64,000 nucleotides of DNA from Heterotrichella gracilis (GCA_032358255.1 JAULBX010008662.1:1-64000), one strand, 5' to 3'; shown: positions 35,110-48,900, counted from the stretch's first letter. Notes: generated by a model not told the origin, from the letters alone. Program-made: numbers and translations.

Positions 35110-38100
35110 ATGCACTCCCCCCACCCCCCCCACCTCCACACCCACGTGCGCCACCTCCAGTGGCTGGTGCTGCTGTGGGTACTGACGACATGGACCCTCA
35201 TTGGGGCTACCCCCACCCTCCACACAGCATGGCCCCCCATGCTGCCCACCAACCGGTCGGGGCAGTGGTGGGGAGAACTGCACCAGTCGCTTGCGCAGGA
35301 GGTGCAGCAGGGAGTCGCTGGGAAGGTGAGTTGGTGTACACACAAGCAACGCTTGCCTAGCGCTGTTGCAACGCCGCCTTGATCGCCACAGCCATCACGC
35401 ATGTATGCATGCATGGACAATAAAAGCCAAATTCGACCGGTGTTACTGGTGATCGAGTGTTTTCATTCTTTCAAACGCCGCAAATCAAAGGGGTTCCGGG
35501 CGCTTTTGCCTGAATAAGCATTGCATATCAATAAGGTGCACATAATTTTGCTGGCATAAACCTTTCACCCAAAAAACCCTTACCGCAGGGGTTTGAATTG
35601 GTGTTCTATGGTGATTCCATCACCGAGTGTTGGCGGGGAGGCGGCAGTGAAACAACGGGATCTGAATTCTGCAAGAACGCCCCCGCCATTTTTCAAAAAC
35701 GCTGGGGAACACTGTACACCGCAGGGGCTTTTGGCATCGCTGGTGAGTTGCTTTAAACGATTACTTGCACTCTGCCACTATAGGGTACAGAAGAGCAACA
35801 CCCTTTGCTTTGCGTGCCTCGTCTTCATTTCCCTCCCTTTTAACCCTGGGAACAAGGCAGGCAGGGCTGTGCGGTATCGTCATAGAAATGTTGTGCCACA
35901 TGGATTTGGGTACCTTTACCTCATAATGTGATAGATTTGCACATCCCTGGGTCTTGCAGACTGCTGCATTCAATCCAATAGTATGGAATCAGGGGGCAAA
36001 ATTACTCAGGACTCAAAATTCAGTCATGCAATCAGGAGTCAACCTGCATTGGTGCCAGCTAACACACTCCACATATTGGTACGCACCAATTACTTCTGTG
36101 CAGGCGACCTATCTTCGCACCTGGTCTACCGCCTGGAAAACGGCGAGACCCCCCTCCACCCCCCCAAGGTGGCTGTGCTGCTGATCGGCACCAATGATCT
36201 GACGGTCATCGGGGAGAAGCGATTGGAGAGCCTGGACCACAAGGGGAAGTATTCCTGGATTGGAGGGGGAGGGGAGATGTGGGCGGAATGGCCACATGGC
36301 CAGCAGGCTGTGCAGATGGCGCTGGAGGGGATAGCCTACAGGTGGGGTTATACAAATGCATGTAATCTTGTTCACGCAACGGTTGGACCGTGTGAAACCG
36401 TGTATACATGATTTCATACATGAAAACCCATGTGCGGCGTCTACATGGTGATGCTGGCTGCCACAGCCTTGCCCATTATCGATAGGGCGCAACAATGGCC
36501 AGCAGGCTGTGCGGATGGCACTGGATGGGGTAGTGTATACGTGGGCCACATACTATGTATAGTAATATAGATATGTGCCGACTCCTTGCTAGGAACCGCA
36601 GCGCTTTGTACACCATGCAACCGCAGTGCTTTTGGGCATCATGTAGACACACAAAGATTGAGTATCCAATCTTTAGGGTGTCAATTCGCTGCCCTGGGAC
36701 ACAAGTGCTCCTCGACCAATCATGATTTGCCCCCCCTTGCTCTCATGTGTGCTAGTTCTAGTGCATTGCGTCACTTCAAGCCTGCCTCTTTCGCCCCACT
36801 GGACTTACTCCAGTTGCCCCTTTGCAGGACCATCCGCATGACTCAGACGCTGCTGGCCACGGGCCCCGAGGTGCAGGTGGTGGTGGTTGGCATACTGCCA
36901 CGTGGCAAGACCTGTAGCCCTGACACCTGTCAGAACAGCTCCTTTGCCTGGCCCAGGCCATACGCCACTGGGGTAAACAGAGTCAACAAGTTGACCAGGT
37001 GCGGGGCTGCCTCCATGTGTTCGCTGTCGATAATGGTTTACATGTGCTAAGAAATATCACAACGAGATTCTAAAGCGGCTCGATTAACAAAATTATGTAA
37101 ATCTTCTTGTAAAATACTAGACGCGCATGATCATTTGACGGGAGCCTATACATATACTCAATGCTAATCTTAAAAGTAATGTCCCAATCTTAAAGTAATG
37201 TCCCAATAGCGATTGTATACAACTTTCTCTGTGTTGGGAAACAACCATGGATTGTACAAAACTTTTAAAATCTTGTTATTAACTCTCGCTTTCCTTGTGC
37301 AGGGAGCTGGTTGGCTCTTGGGAGAGGGCGCACTACGTGAACTGCAGTTCAGGGAATCGGTGGTTTGACCAGGATGGGAACATAAATCGGAATCTGATGC
37401 CCGACGCAGTCCACCCCAACAGCCTGGGCATGGAGGTACTGGCAAAGTGTGTGGACCCACTGGTGCGCAGGCTGATGGCGGGAAGTAAGAAGAAGAAGGT
37501 ACGGACCCCTTGATCGTAAACCCTAAATCTTAAACCCTGAAGATGGGCGCTTTTCCCAAGCCCTAAATTGTAAACCCTGATGATGGGCGCTTTCTCCCTG
37601 ATTCTGAAATCCTTAACCCTGAAGGAAGGTATGGCCGTGTCAATATGGCCATCAGTCCTCAATGAGGGACTCGAGATTATGTCAATTATGTTGACCGGGG
37701 TCTGCACCGCCAGGGCTCGTTGTGTCATTTTGACCGGGGACACCAGGTTGTAGCAGGGCTTTTGGCTACAGGGTTAGGTAATGGCTGTGTATTACTCCAC
37801 TGCCACCACCACCACCACCACCACCACCACCACCAAACCATCACCACAACCACTTCCGCCTGACACCACCACCACTACTACGGTACCCAAAGTACCACAC
37901 CACGGCCACCACCTGACGAAACCCCGTTCCTGCCGCCATTCATCCCCAGGTAGCGTCGCCCGGGGATCTCAGTGATAAACACCTTAGAGCAGGTACTGTG
38001 GTTGCGCCTGCTAAAACGCAGCTGACCCAGGTGGCGTTGGCAAAGCCTGGTGCGACAGCTGCTGTGCCTGATCGCTGGCCCTCTACTGCCCCCACACGCA

Positions 38101-40461
38101 AGTCAGAGGGCTGGTGGCTGCATCTGCACAAGGCGTTTGTGAAGATAGCCGAAGATGTTGCTCAGCACCAGGTGGGTGGGGTTCATTTAGTAATGATGCA
38201 CAGTTGATTAAATCCTCTACTGTTTAGGGTTTACGTTTAGGGTGTAGGGTTGCCAGGTGTCCCATGCATTTGTTTGCTCTTGTAACAAAGTTTGATACCT
38301 CAGTGGGTGAACAGATAGATTTGTGCAGTTAGGGACTAGCTTGGTGGGATAGGGGATCAGATGAACCCCCAATGGAATATCATTGGGCAGTGTGGGGACC
38401 GGACAGTGTCACTGGGTCATGCGTTTGCTGCACAGTTGTGGCAGCTGAGTCCTCTGTGACTGTATAAAACCTCTGCACCCTGGAGTCTGAACCCTTACAA
38501 CATTCCACTCGTTCTCAAGAAAATTGCATCCCTTGGCAGGGTTTTGACCTCATATTCTACGGCGATTCGATCACCGAGTGCTGGAGGGGGACAGGCAGGG
38601 CACAGATGGGGATCGCTCGCTGCGCCGGCACTGCCGAAGTTTTCCAGCAGCATTGGGGATCAAAGTACCGCGCATCTGCGTTTGGGATCAGCGGTGCGGT
38701 TTAGGGTCTAGGGATTAGGGTGCATTTGGCATCAGCGGTGTGGTGCATTGTTCATGCCTGCGCAATGCTGGGGCTGCTGGTTCTTAGCTGGTGCGATTCA
38801 GGGATTTCCATCTCCAGACTGTTGCTAACTTTGCTGTGCCCTATGTGTGTGCAATATGGAAAGCTTGGGTTGCAAACCAGATTTTTGCCGTTAAACAGTT
38901 TTGCATTTAAATGATGCTGCCATTGGCGAAGGCTTCGACTTGACCAACCGAAATGGTTGCTTTTGGCTTGCACTTGTGCCCAGTAAATCCGCCTTTATCC
39001 GTTTCCTTTCTTCCTTCCTTCTTCCCACGAATTCAGGAATTTCCCATGTTGTGTTCGTGGATGTATTTCTAGCACCCTTGCAAACCACCTCCATGTCCTT
39101 GCAGCCCTTGCCGCTCAGTGTCAATGGGGTTACTTCCACACAGGTGACGAAACTGCCAACCTGCTGTATCGCCTACAACATGGCGAGATTCCTGAAAAGC
39201 CGCCTAAGGTGGTGGTGGTCATGATCGGCACCAATGACATTGGGCTGATAGGGGAGGCGCGATTGGCGGCCTTGGCTGCGGTGCCAGGTGGCATCACGGG
39301 AGCAGGGAATGCACCTGCAGCAGAGGCCAAGGTGTGGGAGGCCCTCAAGGGGATTGCAGAGAGGTGAGTGCTGAGCAAGAAACGATGGCATGCATCAGGC
39401 GGCTTGTTTCTGGTTGTCTGATATTGCGCCCCATTGTGTCGTGGATTCCAAAGATCGCATCTGCTGCTTACCTGTGGTAGGAATAGCATGGGAAGTGCTC
39501 ATCTTGTATGGATGGCATGTATCAGCTGCGGTTCTGCTGGAGCCTTGTTTGATGGTACTCCAAGTTCTGCCATGGATTCATTTAGCTTATCCACTAATAT
39601 CGCACATTTCAGGTGGATAGGCCAAACTTAGATTAGGTTATTGCCATTTTATGGTATCCATGCATGCAGTGTTATCAATATCTTTCACAAAAATTGCGTA
39701 CAACGACTCTGCATGACTGCAAAAACTTGCTGTAGCGTAGAAATTCATCAGTGTATCCCAGCCAGTGGCCCCTAACTGCGCCTCTGTGCGTCCCCTGCTT
39801 TCTCCAAATTCCTCCCCATCTGGTTCCATGTGATATTCCACTGCAGGACAGCGCAAATTACTGACGTGCTCCTGGACAGTAGTCCAAATGTGCACGTGAT
39901 CATCCTCGGCATACTGCCACGTGGGGAGATGTGTAACCCTGGGGCGTGTCCTGCCAGCTCATCCAAGTGGCCCAGACCATACACCATAGGCTTGGACGCT
40001 GTGAACGCATTGAATCGGTATGGGGCTGGGGCCAGTTGTTGGCGATGGAGATTATTTTGGCTCTTGGTTGTGCTGTAGCAGCTGGGCTTCCTGTTTCATG
40101 CCTCTTTTTATTCATTGACTTAAATAACGGTCATTCCTTGTCATGTAAAATAAATTCGAATCAGCTTTTATATGTATTTTCTACGGCACAACCCGCATGA
40201 TGGCCTGATTTAGACAGTTGCCAATGTCCCTCTACTAAGTCACAATCGTCACTTCAGCTACAATTGTCTCCACTGTGCAGGGACATGACCCAGCAACTCA
40301 GCAGAGCGCATTTCCTGGATTGCAACTTCCCGGAGTGGTTTGACCAAAATGGGAACATTGATAGGAAGCTCATGCCCGATGCACTCCATCCAAACAGCCT
40401 TGGCATGCAAAAGCTGGCAAACTGTATCGATGTGCTAATGCGCCAGCTCATGCCCGTATGA
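35110..40461 (+). CDS. Tandem two-domain SGNH hydrolase (PAF-acetylhydrolase-like)
   Basis: SGNH/GDSL enzymes are Ser esterases or lipases. Exons are 35110-35325, 35589-35742, 36104-36341, 36828-36998, 37303-37498, 37778-37949, 37993-38171, 38540-38693, 39144-39363, 39847-40017 and 40281-40461 (TGA), giving 683 residues. Exon 1 has a hydrophobic signal or anchor (WLVLLWVLTTWTLIG). Domain 1 has FYGDSITECWRG (Ser), LLIGTNDL (Asn) and DAVHPNSLG (Asp/His). Domain 2 has FYGDSITECWRG, MIGTNDI and DALHPNSLG. Between them lies a Thr-run/Pro-rich linker encoded by 37778-37949. Exon sizes match between the halves (154/154, 238/220, 171/171), with identical phases. If the 37498 donor is not used, domain 1 ends at a TGA at 37511-37513 and there would be two genes. 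Confidence 0.82.
36488..36545 (+). repeat. Copy of an SGNH domain-1 exon end in the next intron
   Basis: Sequence encoding GQQAVQMALEGIAYR with its donor (to 36341) is repeated at 36490-36545 as a worn copy (QQAVRMALDGVVYT, then gtgggcc). A shorter copy of the domain-2 exon end (GGCATCAGCGGTG) follows a TTTAGGG motif at 38721-38740. Confidence 0.8.
37804..37834 (+). repeat. (ACC)n trinucleotide run encoding a Thr tract
   Basis: About ten ACC units in frame give the poly-Thr part of the linker between the two SGNH domains. Such Thr/Pro linkers are common in secreted, O-glycosylated enzymes. Confidence 0.8.
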
Positions 40462-41661
40462 ATTGCATGCTGATGTGGAACAAACTCAAGATAATGCATC
40501 CTCATATTTATGAACGCTCTGTACCACCGTGGTAGTAATTGTCGGTGATCTGGAGGCTCCTGTGCAAATGGCAGGCTACTGGATTGGCAATTTATGACCT
40601 AGTCTCCCACTGCACAAGCTCAATGGCACAGGACTGCTTTTTGTAGCGCAGTGTTGATGGTTGTCAGTTTTTTTCCGGCGGCGCCCTTGGGGTAGTATGT
40701 ATTGTACTACATGCTGAATATTACTCAGCACCATGATGGCTTTTAGTGGCCACTATCAGCTGCTGCAGGCAGCGATAACAGTTACAAACACCTTGAAAAA
40801 TTCCGCAGATCTGTAAACCAAGGTACAATTTGTAAGCAAGCAATGCGCACCACCACATCATGCCATGTCCTGCCGTACCAGCCGCTGCAGTCACTCAGTG
40901 AAGTGAAGCGTTTGTTGTGACACTGCTATGATATACAATGTATTATGTCATGCAAAAATTCAACGGCAGCCGCTCCCATATGTGTTTTATTGTACATAAC
41001 TTCTAGTGTATAATCATTGTACATTATGCCAGTCATTGACAAGGGTCTTGCTAAGCTCATCCGGGATGCCGGGACCCTGGCCGTTAGGTCCAAGTTTGAC
41101 TTAGTCCAACTTGAAAACTTGCAAGTTCGTGCCATGCTGATTATCAGCTCCCATGCTGTGTACACTAAACGTAAGCAGTATACCCTTGTGCATGCTATGC
41201 GTGCCAACATTTGCTAATGTGTTTGCTTGACCAACCCTCCCCTGGTGCAACGCAGTGGCCCCTTAACTCCGCGTATGCGCATTCCCTTTCAGTCTGTACA
41301 TTAAAAACATCCCCACGAAGCCAATTGATGTACACATGGGCTTGAAAAGTGCGCTGACACAGAAAGTAACCTGCTGCTGCTGCAACGTGCACAATCAAAA
41401 CGGCCCCAGTTCACCCAAAATTGAGCTAACTGGGAGATTCTGACGAGTGAACAGTGGCTGAGATCACAACAGCTACTTCCCAGGATCACCTCTCAATATG
41501 GACGGCTGCAGCACACACCCAGATCCTCTCACTGCTGACAGCCTGGTGGTGACATGAACTTGCTGATTTGAGTTTGCTCCTGAATTTGCAGTGCAATTGC
41601 TTCTCCGTCTGACTCGGTAACTCTGAAAACCATGATTCATTCAAAACACCTCCCAAATCCC
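40462..41661. other. Convergent intergenic region
   Basis: TGTAA at 40812 (+) and TTACA at 40782 (-) are candidate poly(A) signals for the SGNH and F-box genes. If both are used, the two 3'UTRs overlap slightly. No gene was seen between the two stops. Confidence 0.4.
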
Positions 41662-44600
41662 TCAGATAGGGCTCGATGATCTGGCTGAGCACGCTGGGCA
41701 GTCATCCACACCTCCCGGGTGCACCGCTGAAAGCACCACCCCAAACCTCCCCACCTGGTTCGCGTTCACCTTGCTACCGGCCAGGTCAGCACAGAATTGC
41801 CAGCCAATGGGCGCACGGCAGGCGCTGCAGCTGACGTCAGCAACCTCCATGAGGCCCTGTGCAAGGCCAACCCTCCTCCTGCACCGGCCAGGAAATAAAT
41901 GAGTACCTACACACTTCATGCTAATCTGAGGGATGAGGGCGTTGGGTGAGGATGACACAAGCGTGAGGTGGTAGTTTAAGATGGTGAGATATTACTCTTC
42001 CGGGCAATGCTTGCAAATTTGTGGCACACCTACATGATGAGTTAATGCCATGTAACATCGCCAGTCATGCACGCATGGCGTTGCAACGATATCCCTCCTC
42101 GTCAGTGATTAGTGCAGCATTATGGTGATTTTATTTAAAGACAGCTGTCACAATTACTTAGGATTTGAGTTGCTGGAGGACACAATTCCACGTTCCAACA
42201 TGGTAAAACAAATAATTTGCTGACCAGTCAACAACAAAAATAGAAACCATCAAACGTTGGCTATATAGCATACATCCAGTATGTTGATGTTGGATGTTAG
42301 GTAGACTACCAAAAGACTGAATATAAAATTCAGTCTATTCAATAGTCTACCCTACATCACATACCGGATGTATGCTACATAGTCACCATATCCTCAATTT
42401 GACCTCCTTGCACACACACTTGACTCCACAATTGGCTACCCACCTGTTGGCTAATGCATAGCTGCCCTCCCTCAGGCTGTTGACATACCCTGCCTGCTCC
42501 ACCCCACCACCCACATCCCAGCAGTGGTGCCAGCACAGCACGCCCGCATCGTCAAAGAGCAGATTGTTACAGTACCCCGCAGCAGGGGTAGGGACGGAGG
42601 TGGTAGGGGCTGTGGGTGTGATGGTGGGAAGCTGTGAAGGTAGGGGGGGGGGAGCTGGGACACGAGGGCCCTTGCAGTAGCGTCGGGTTGGTGCCACCGC
42701 CTGCGCAATGACAAGGGAAGCAGTGTGCGGTGGAAGTCTTTGCAAGGGGTTGTGGCAGATAAATACAGCAGTTGATTGCATATGGAGCAGGAGGACTTTG
42801 ATACATAAAGTGCTATATTGAAGTCCTCCTGTATGGAGCAGACCTAAAAAGGCGGAATGAGCACATTTCTGCTGTTTGCCTGACAAACATGCATTTTGTT
42901 GATCTGCAATATTTAAATATGATTCTTTATAAACAGCTCTGCCACAGTTGTCACTCTGCGTGGCATTTGTCTTTTCCTTGTCATCAACAGCCTACCTGTT
43001 CCGCCTCCCAGCCATGCTTGTCCACCAGCTTGATGTATCGCTCCCCTATGAACAACCTCCCCTGCAGCCAAAGTCACTTCTAATGGGTTCCTGGGACACC
43101 AAAGCTTGACGCGGGGAACCATCAACAGGGATGTCCACCCCAAGCATGTATTGATCACAATCTGCCCTTTATCTGGCAAAATTGAGCACAAATTCTACAT
43201 GCCGCTGCTTGTGATTGTATTTGTTCATAAGCGCTGTGAGTCTGGACCAGAGACTCCACGCCCTTGCCATTATAAAGCCAGCACTACAAATCCATGAAAT
43301 GACCTTTTGGAAGGGTGTGTTGATTTGACAGAGTTCAGGGTTCTCCTACCACACACAGCCAACATACCTGCAATTTAGGAGGCACGACGTTTGACATGTG
43401 CAGGGTGATTGCTCTGCTGCCTCGGGTGTCAAAGCTGATTCCCAAATACAAGTTGCACTTGCCACATGTTAACGCCTGGACAAGCAAGGTGCTGTTGAGG
43501 ATGGCCCACCTGCAGCGCGAAAACAAACATTGTTGTCATCAAATATCTCATTTAATATTATTATAGTTTTATCATCAACGAATAGCAATTGCATGTGATG
43601 TTTGTGCACAGCGTACCCCTTGGTCCGCTGGTGGTTCTGGTACAGCTGATCCCTCAGCCCGTAGTCCTGCGCACCAGGCATTGCATCAGGAACAGTACCA
43701 CAACACAACCCGCTTCCTTCCTGCAACCGCTGAAGGCTTCCTAAATTGAAAAATGTGCAAGGAGTGATAGGACACCTGCGCAATCCGTAGGAATCCCACG
43801 GCGTAGATTCCTTCCTGGAAACCATAGCATACCAGGGGCACAAACTCTGCCCGTTGTTGCATTCACACGGTGCGGTGGATTGAGGACAACCCAATATCAC
43901 GCACAAGCACAAAGTCTGGATTTTGGCAACAAGCAAAATGCATCGCCAACTGTGCAGCGCTCAGTCCAGTGCACCCACCGCTGTGTCGTGCACCTCCCCC
44001 TTTACCACCCCTTGCGCCTCGGTGACCGCCAGGGAGGGTCCATCCTGCAGCAGCAGGGGAGGGCATGCCTTGTCCACCTTGCACGGGTGGAACAGGTGGT
44101 GCCCGCAGCCGGCGCAGGCATAGGTGCGGAAGATGAGCTCCTGCAGGGTGCGGAGGAAATTGGCGTTTTACAAGCTACTGAATTGCATCCAGTATAACAG
44201 CTCAGGCGTGAACCTTGGCAAGCATGTGTAAAAAAGTCAAATATGCAAAACCAATTTAGGGTGAGGGTCGAATGATGGACAAAATGTAGATTTTCAAGAA
44301 AATTGTTATTATTGATTGAGAAATAAACCATGCGATCATTGTTGCCAAATTTAAATCCAGGGCGGTCCCCTGCAGGTATGGTGCTGGCGCAATTGCAAAC
44401 CCCAAGTAAGGGTTTTGGCCCCGTACCTGCCCTTGCTCCAGCAGGCCTTTGTTGCAGATTGCCAGCGCTGTGGCATCCCTGTGGCTCAGTTGTGTGAAGA
44501 TCTGGTGCCTTAGCTCGTCGGGGAGCAAGGTGAAGAAAGGGGTGGGGGGAGGGTCGCTGTGTGTGGGGGTGTCGCACAAGGGGTGGGCGTGGTGTGGTGG

Positions 44601-44711
44601 GAGGTCACCACGGGGAGGGGTGAGAGGATGTGGAGTGAGAGGAGGTGAAGGAGCGTTATGGGTCACAGTCTCCTCGCCTTCCAACGGCATTGGGTCGCAA
44701 AGCGTGTCCAT
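41662..44711 (-). CDS. F-box protein with Yippee/CULT-like zinc-binding region
   Basis: Exons from the 5' end are 44711-44427, 44140-43979, 43844-43776, 43666-43617, 43509-43368, 43061-42996, 42700-42444 and 41878-41662 (TGA), giving 415 residues. An F-box lies at about residues 61-95 (FTLLPDELRHQIFTQLSHRD), suggesting an SCF ubiquitin-ligase substrate adaptor. The rest carries three CxxC pairs: YACAGCGHHLFHP, LTCGKCNLYLGISF and VSCSACRAPIGWQFCADL followed by NQVGRFG. The last two resemble the two zinc-ligand halves of the Yippee/CULT (cereblon-type) fold, here separated by a Pro-rich insert in the 42444-42700 exon. The 43844 acceptor is weaker than the others. The F-box call is firm; the zinc-fold assignment is tentative. 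Confidence 0.75.
42261..42382. mobile_element. 122-bp hairpin element, MITE-like
   Basis: The ends CTATATAGCATACATCC and GGATGTATGCTACATAG are inverted repeats, and the pairing continues inward (AGTATGTTGATGT with ACATCACATACC; GTAGACT with AGTCTAC; GACTGAAT with ATTCAGTC). The whole segment can fold back on itself. There is no ORF and no clear target-site duplication. It lies in an intron of the F-box gene. Confidence 0.7.
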
Positions 44712-45928
44712 AGCTGGAGGACAGTAGGCGATGGCTGAAGAAGCTTAAGGTCAAGGGCACTGCGAGGAAGGAACAGATCAGGCAGGCAGAGCTGTTGCGC
44801 TACAAGTTTTTGTGTATGCGAGTCTACGCAACTCTGAGTGCACCGGAACTTGCGCGAAACTTGCTATGCAAAGGCGTCAAGAGTACCGTTGTGGTCAAGT
44901 ACACTAGTGCGAAGCGAGCGAGCGAGCAATGGTGTTCACACCAACTGTCAAGTCGAGGTTATGCAGGGAGATTGACAGAACTTCAAAGTCTGTGATGTCA
45001 GCCATATCGAGGGTTTTCAAAGCACCTTGCTGCGATATCCACCGCCTGTCAGCCGTTGGGTTTGCGGGTATGTGGGCGGTCCGTGTGACGACTATCTTTT
45101 ACGAATGGACGGAGGTCCGTCAACAGACATGCGGAACATGTAAGATACAAAGAACGCAAGCGGTTGGAACCACGGCATAATTGAAGAGCAAAGGGCGCGT
45201 TGGGTGACACCACGCGCGCTATGTGACAGGCGAAGCATGCAAGTATACAAGGTTGTGTGGGGTCGTAAGCGCAACTGGGCGAGGGGTCAGTGTACACGGC
45301 ACGTAACAAGCACACACTTTCAAACTTTGTATGGGCCGTATGTCTCGTACCGTTGTGGGATTCCGGCAAGCTGCATAGATTGGTAGCCTGAGTGGCATGC
45401 CATATGCATGCATGCATGCAAGTCGTCGAATCGTTACGCGAGCATACCTTGTATAAAGTGTAGCCCTGTAGACTCTGTGAAGTGAAGCTTTGTAGCCTCT
45501 CTTTTATAGAAGACTTTGAGGTCAGCTGCTGTTATGTGCACAGGATCGACACACTGAGGTGATTGTCTTGAGGCAACGTGCTCTCGTTTTGTTGCAACAT
45601 CCCCCCTGGAGGCTCAGTTGGCCCAGGGCACCCCAGGGCCACCCAAAAACACACGACTCAGCCCATCACAAACCAAACCAGGGTGCTCGTTCCGCTGCCA
45701 TAAAGAGTTGGGTTTAAAAAGAAGGTATACGTGTTGAGTAGTTAAACGTCGTGTGGTTGGTCTAGATCTACAACTGGTGTCTCTTTATGCATGCATGGGA
45801 CCTAACCGAGGCTGCCGGTAGCTTGGGATTCCGCCTTACACCGGTTAGCGCCGTCAGGAACTTCCGATACTTTCCCAGTTACATAGTACTAGTTTGTGGC
45901 CCAACCCTGCAGCTTTACGTTCGCAGCT
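44712..45928. promoter_or_regulatory. Divergent intergenic region (F-box / ABC1K)
   Basis: About 1.2 kb lies between the two divergent ATGs, with short GCATGC runs at 45405-45421. No ORF here resembles a family. Promoter elements could not be assigned. Confidence 0.4.
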
Positions 45929-48900
45929 ATGAACGTTAACCTGACCCAACTGGGCTCCCGCGCTTTGCAAAGGCGGTTCACTTTGCCAAGCGATCCGTCT
46001 CAACGGGCAGCCCTCAGAGCCCCCTCAACCTCCCCTCCGCAGTCGAGAACAAGCCAAAGAGATGTTGCCGCACACGCAGCGGTCAGGCTTCCGCCCACGG
46101 TCGGCAACATCGGGAACATCCGTGACCTGGCAAACTTGGCCGGTGCCACTGACACGTCAACAGAGCTCGTGGACCTGGAGCTCCGTGATGTCAAGGTGGG
46201 TCGCAAGTCCACAGTAAAAAGAGCACCAAAAACTGCACACTGAGACGCGGTACCAGGTTGTGCAACTGGCGTTTTCGTTGGGTTCGCTGGCGATTACGTC
46301 ACCAGTGCGGAGTGGTGTGTGGCTGTGCTGCTTGTGAGACGTGGGTGTTGGGCAGGGTGTGCGCTTAGTTACTCTGTTCAACGTGAACTGCAAAGATGTG
46401 TTAGAGTGACGTTAGAGTTCTGCTGTGTGAAGTAGGAGCGAGAAGAGAGCGTGGTAAGGAACACACCGCCACACATGCCATAGGGTCTAGTCCGGACCAC
46501 ACATGCCACCTACCTGCCATACAGCAACCTAGCTTCAAAAAGCAAAAGATAACAGCCCAGTAGTTGCAAATCCTATAATTCCCAGCAGCCTGTGTTTGTA
46601 CACCTCTGCTTGCCACCTTCTGCATGCACCAACCTCTACGCCCGGGCACCACCAGCAGAAATTTGCAAGGCATGGCAGTCGGTTCATTAAATCAAAGCAG
46701 CACTGAAAACACGACACTAGGAGCACCTGCACTCCCAACTACTCGGTACATCAGCCTTCCCACCTCCTTACCCTGCAGGCCACCTCCTACGTCAGCCGGC
46801 GCCGCCTGGATGCGGATGACTTTGACCCAAACGAGGTGGACGAGGAGGGGCTGCCGCTGGTGTACAACGAGGAAACCATTGCCTCCTACTGGAGCAGCAA
46901 GCCTGGGGAGCTGGCCGGGCGGTGGGCCAAGTTTGCGGGCATATCAGGTGCGCGACGCGCGGATGAAAACCCTGCCGGAAACCCTAGTAGGGTGTCTGTT
47001 TTCTCACAGCGCACTCGCAAGCTGCGCACCATGTGAACGGCGAAGGGGAAGGAAGACAGTATCTTGATTTCATGGTTTGGGTGCCAAAGAAGCACCGCTC
47101 TACAACCTTGGAGATTTACCATGCTGTGTGTTGCCGCCCGTGACTAGACTGGCCTTTGGTTGGACTGGGTGTTCAACCCCCTTGGATGGTCAACGCCATG
47201 GGCTCACCATTTCCCCTTTCCGTTTTGCAGCCCCCTGGCTGACCAAGCTGGCCAACGCCTTCCTGACTGGTCGCCTCGAGCAGCAGCAGGGCGCACTGGC
47301 CAGGGACGCGGTGGACAACCTGGAGAGGCTGGGCCCAACATTCATCAAGCTGGGCCAAATACTGAGCATACGGTGCGCAAGGGATAGGTGTAGGATGCAG
47401 ACCAGATTGTTTCGCGCAACAGGGGGTAAACCTGTGCTGGGGTGTGAAGGGCGTAAATGCATTGCAACAGTACTGTGTTCACTTGTGTGAGCGTGCAACA
47501 GCATGTACTATGTTGTTTACTCCAGTATTCCCTGCTCAAACATCTCCATGGTTCTTATGGCTCTTACTAACCTACTCCATTTTTAGGGGGAAATAATAAA
47601 AGCCCCTTCCACTGCCGCTCCTGTGAACCAGTGCACGAACCCTACAAACCCTAAATCAGTGTCTTTCCCTGCACAGACCGGACGTTCTCCCCCCGCCAGT
47701 CATGAACGAGCTTGCCAAGCTCCAAGATAAGATCGCGCCCTTTGACACCGTGCAAGCCAGGGCTATGATCGAGAAGGAGCTGGGGGCGCCCGTGGAGGAA
47801 ATTTTCTCCGAGTTTTCGGTGGAGCCCATTGCAGCCGCTTCCCTTGCCCAGGTGTATAGGGCACGGCTGAGGTCAACTGGGGAGGAGGTGGCTGTGAAGG
47901 TGCAGCGGCCGGGGGCGCTGTCCACAATCTCAAAGGTGGGCTTGATTAAAAACGAAGACTTAGTCGGCTGGAGAGGGACAGGCTAGAAGGGAAGGAATGG
48001 GAGGGTGTGCATGGGTTCCCTCCACCAAGCTTAGCACGGTACCATGGTTTACAACCCGTTTTACTGCTGCCTTGATGTCCTATCGAGCTTCTCTTGTTGC
48101 TTAAGGGCCGTCATGGACTGCTATGCTCCTCACGCCAGGCCCTAAGTTCAGCATGCATGCCCAAAATCACGCCAGCCCAAACCCTCCTCCATTACCCTAA
48201 CGCAGCCCCTGCCAAACCCCGCAGGATCTGTACGTGCTGCGCCGCGGTGTGGGCGTGTACGAGCGCATCGTGCGCCGCTTCACAGCCCAAACCACAGACT
48301 ACCAGAGCCTGCTGTCCACCTTTGCTGAGGGGCTCTACACCGAGATGGATTTCCGCAATGAGGCTCTGAATGTGCAGCGGATGCAGGAGTTGCTGGATGG
48401 CTCCGAATTTGGGGCCAACGAGGTGGTGCTGCCTGCTCCCATGATGCAGTACACCACCAGGTAAGGTTCAAGTGCCTAGGGAGGTACAATTGATGGTAGG
48501 ATGGCTTTGCTCCATCATATATCCTGTTCGCAGTGGTGGGTTGCCTGGGCATCGGCAAACTAAATGTGCACAAATGTGAATCCACCAAGAAGCTTTTTGT
48601 CGTCACGGGCCTCCTGCTCTGCAGGGCTGAAACCTAGGCTGAGGTCACACTTTAAAACTTGCTCACCATGGAGCACATTCCTGGCAATCGCATTCAGTGG
48701 TACTGGACAAATATATTGCAAAGTGCACCTTCACCACCACCACCACCACCCACCATCACCACCACTGCAGACGCGTGATGACCATGGAGTGGATCACTGG
48801 TGTGAAGCTGACAACCCTGCCTGCTGATGAGGTGCGTGCGCTGGTGAAGATTGGTCAGGAGGCATTTCTCACGCAGCTGCTGGAGGTGGGCTTCTTCCAC

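Noticed and set aside
34965-35360. 131-residue open frame overlapping SGNH exon 1
   Set aside because: Low-complexity Pro/Ala/His content with no family. It is out of frame with the exon that joins to the GDSITE exon.
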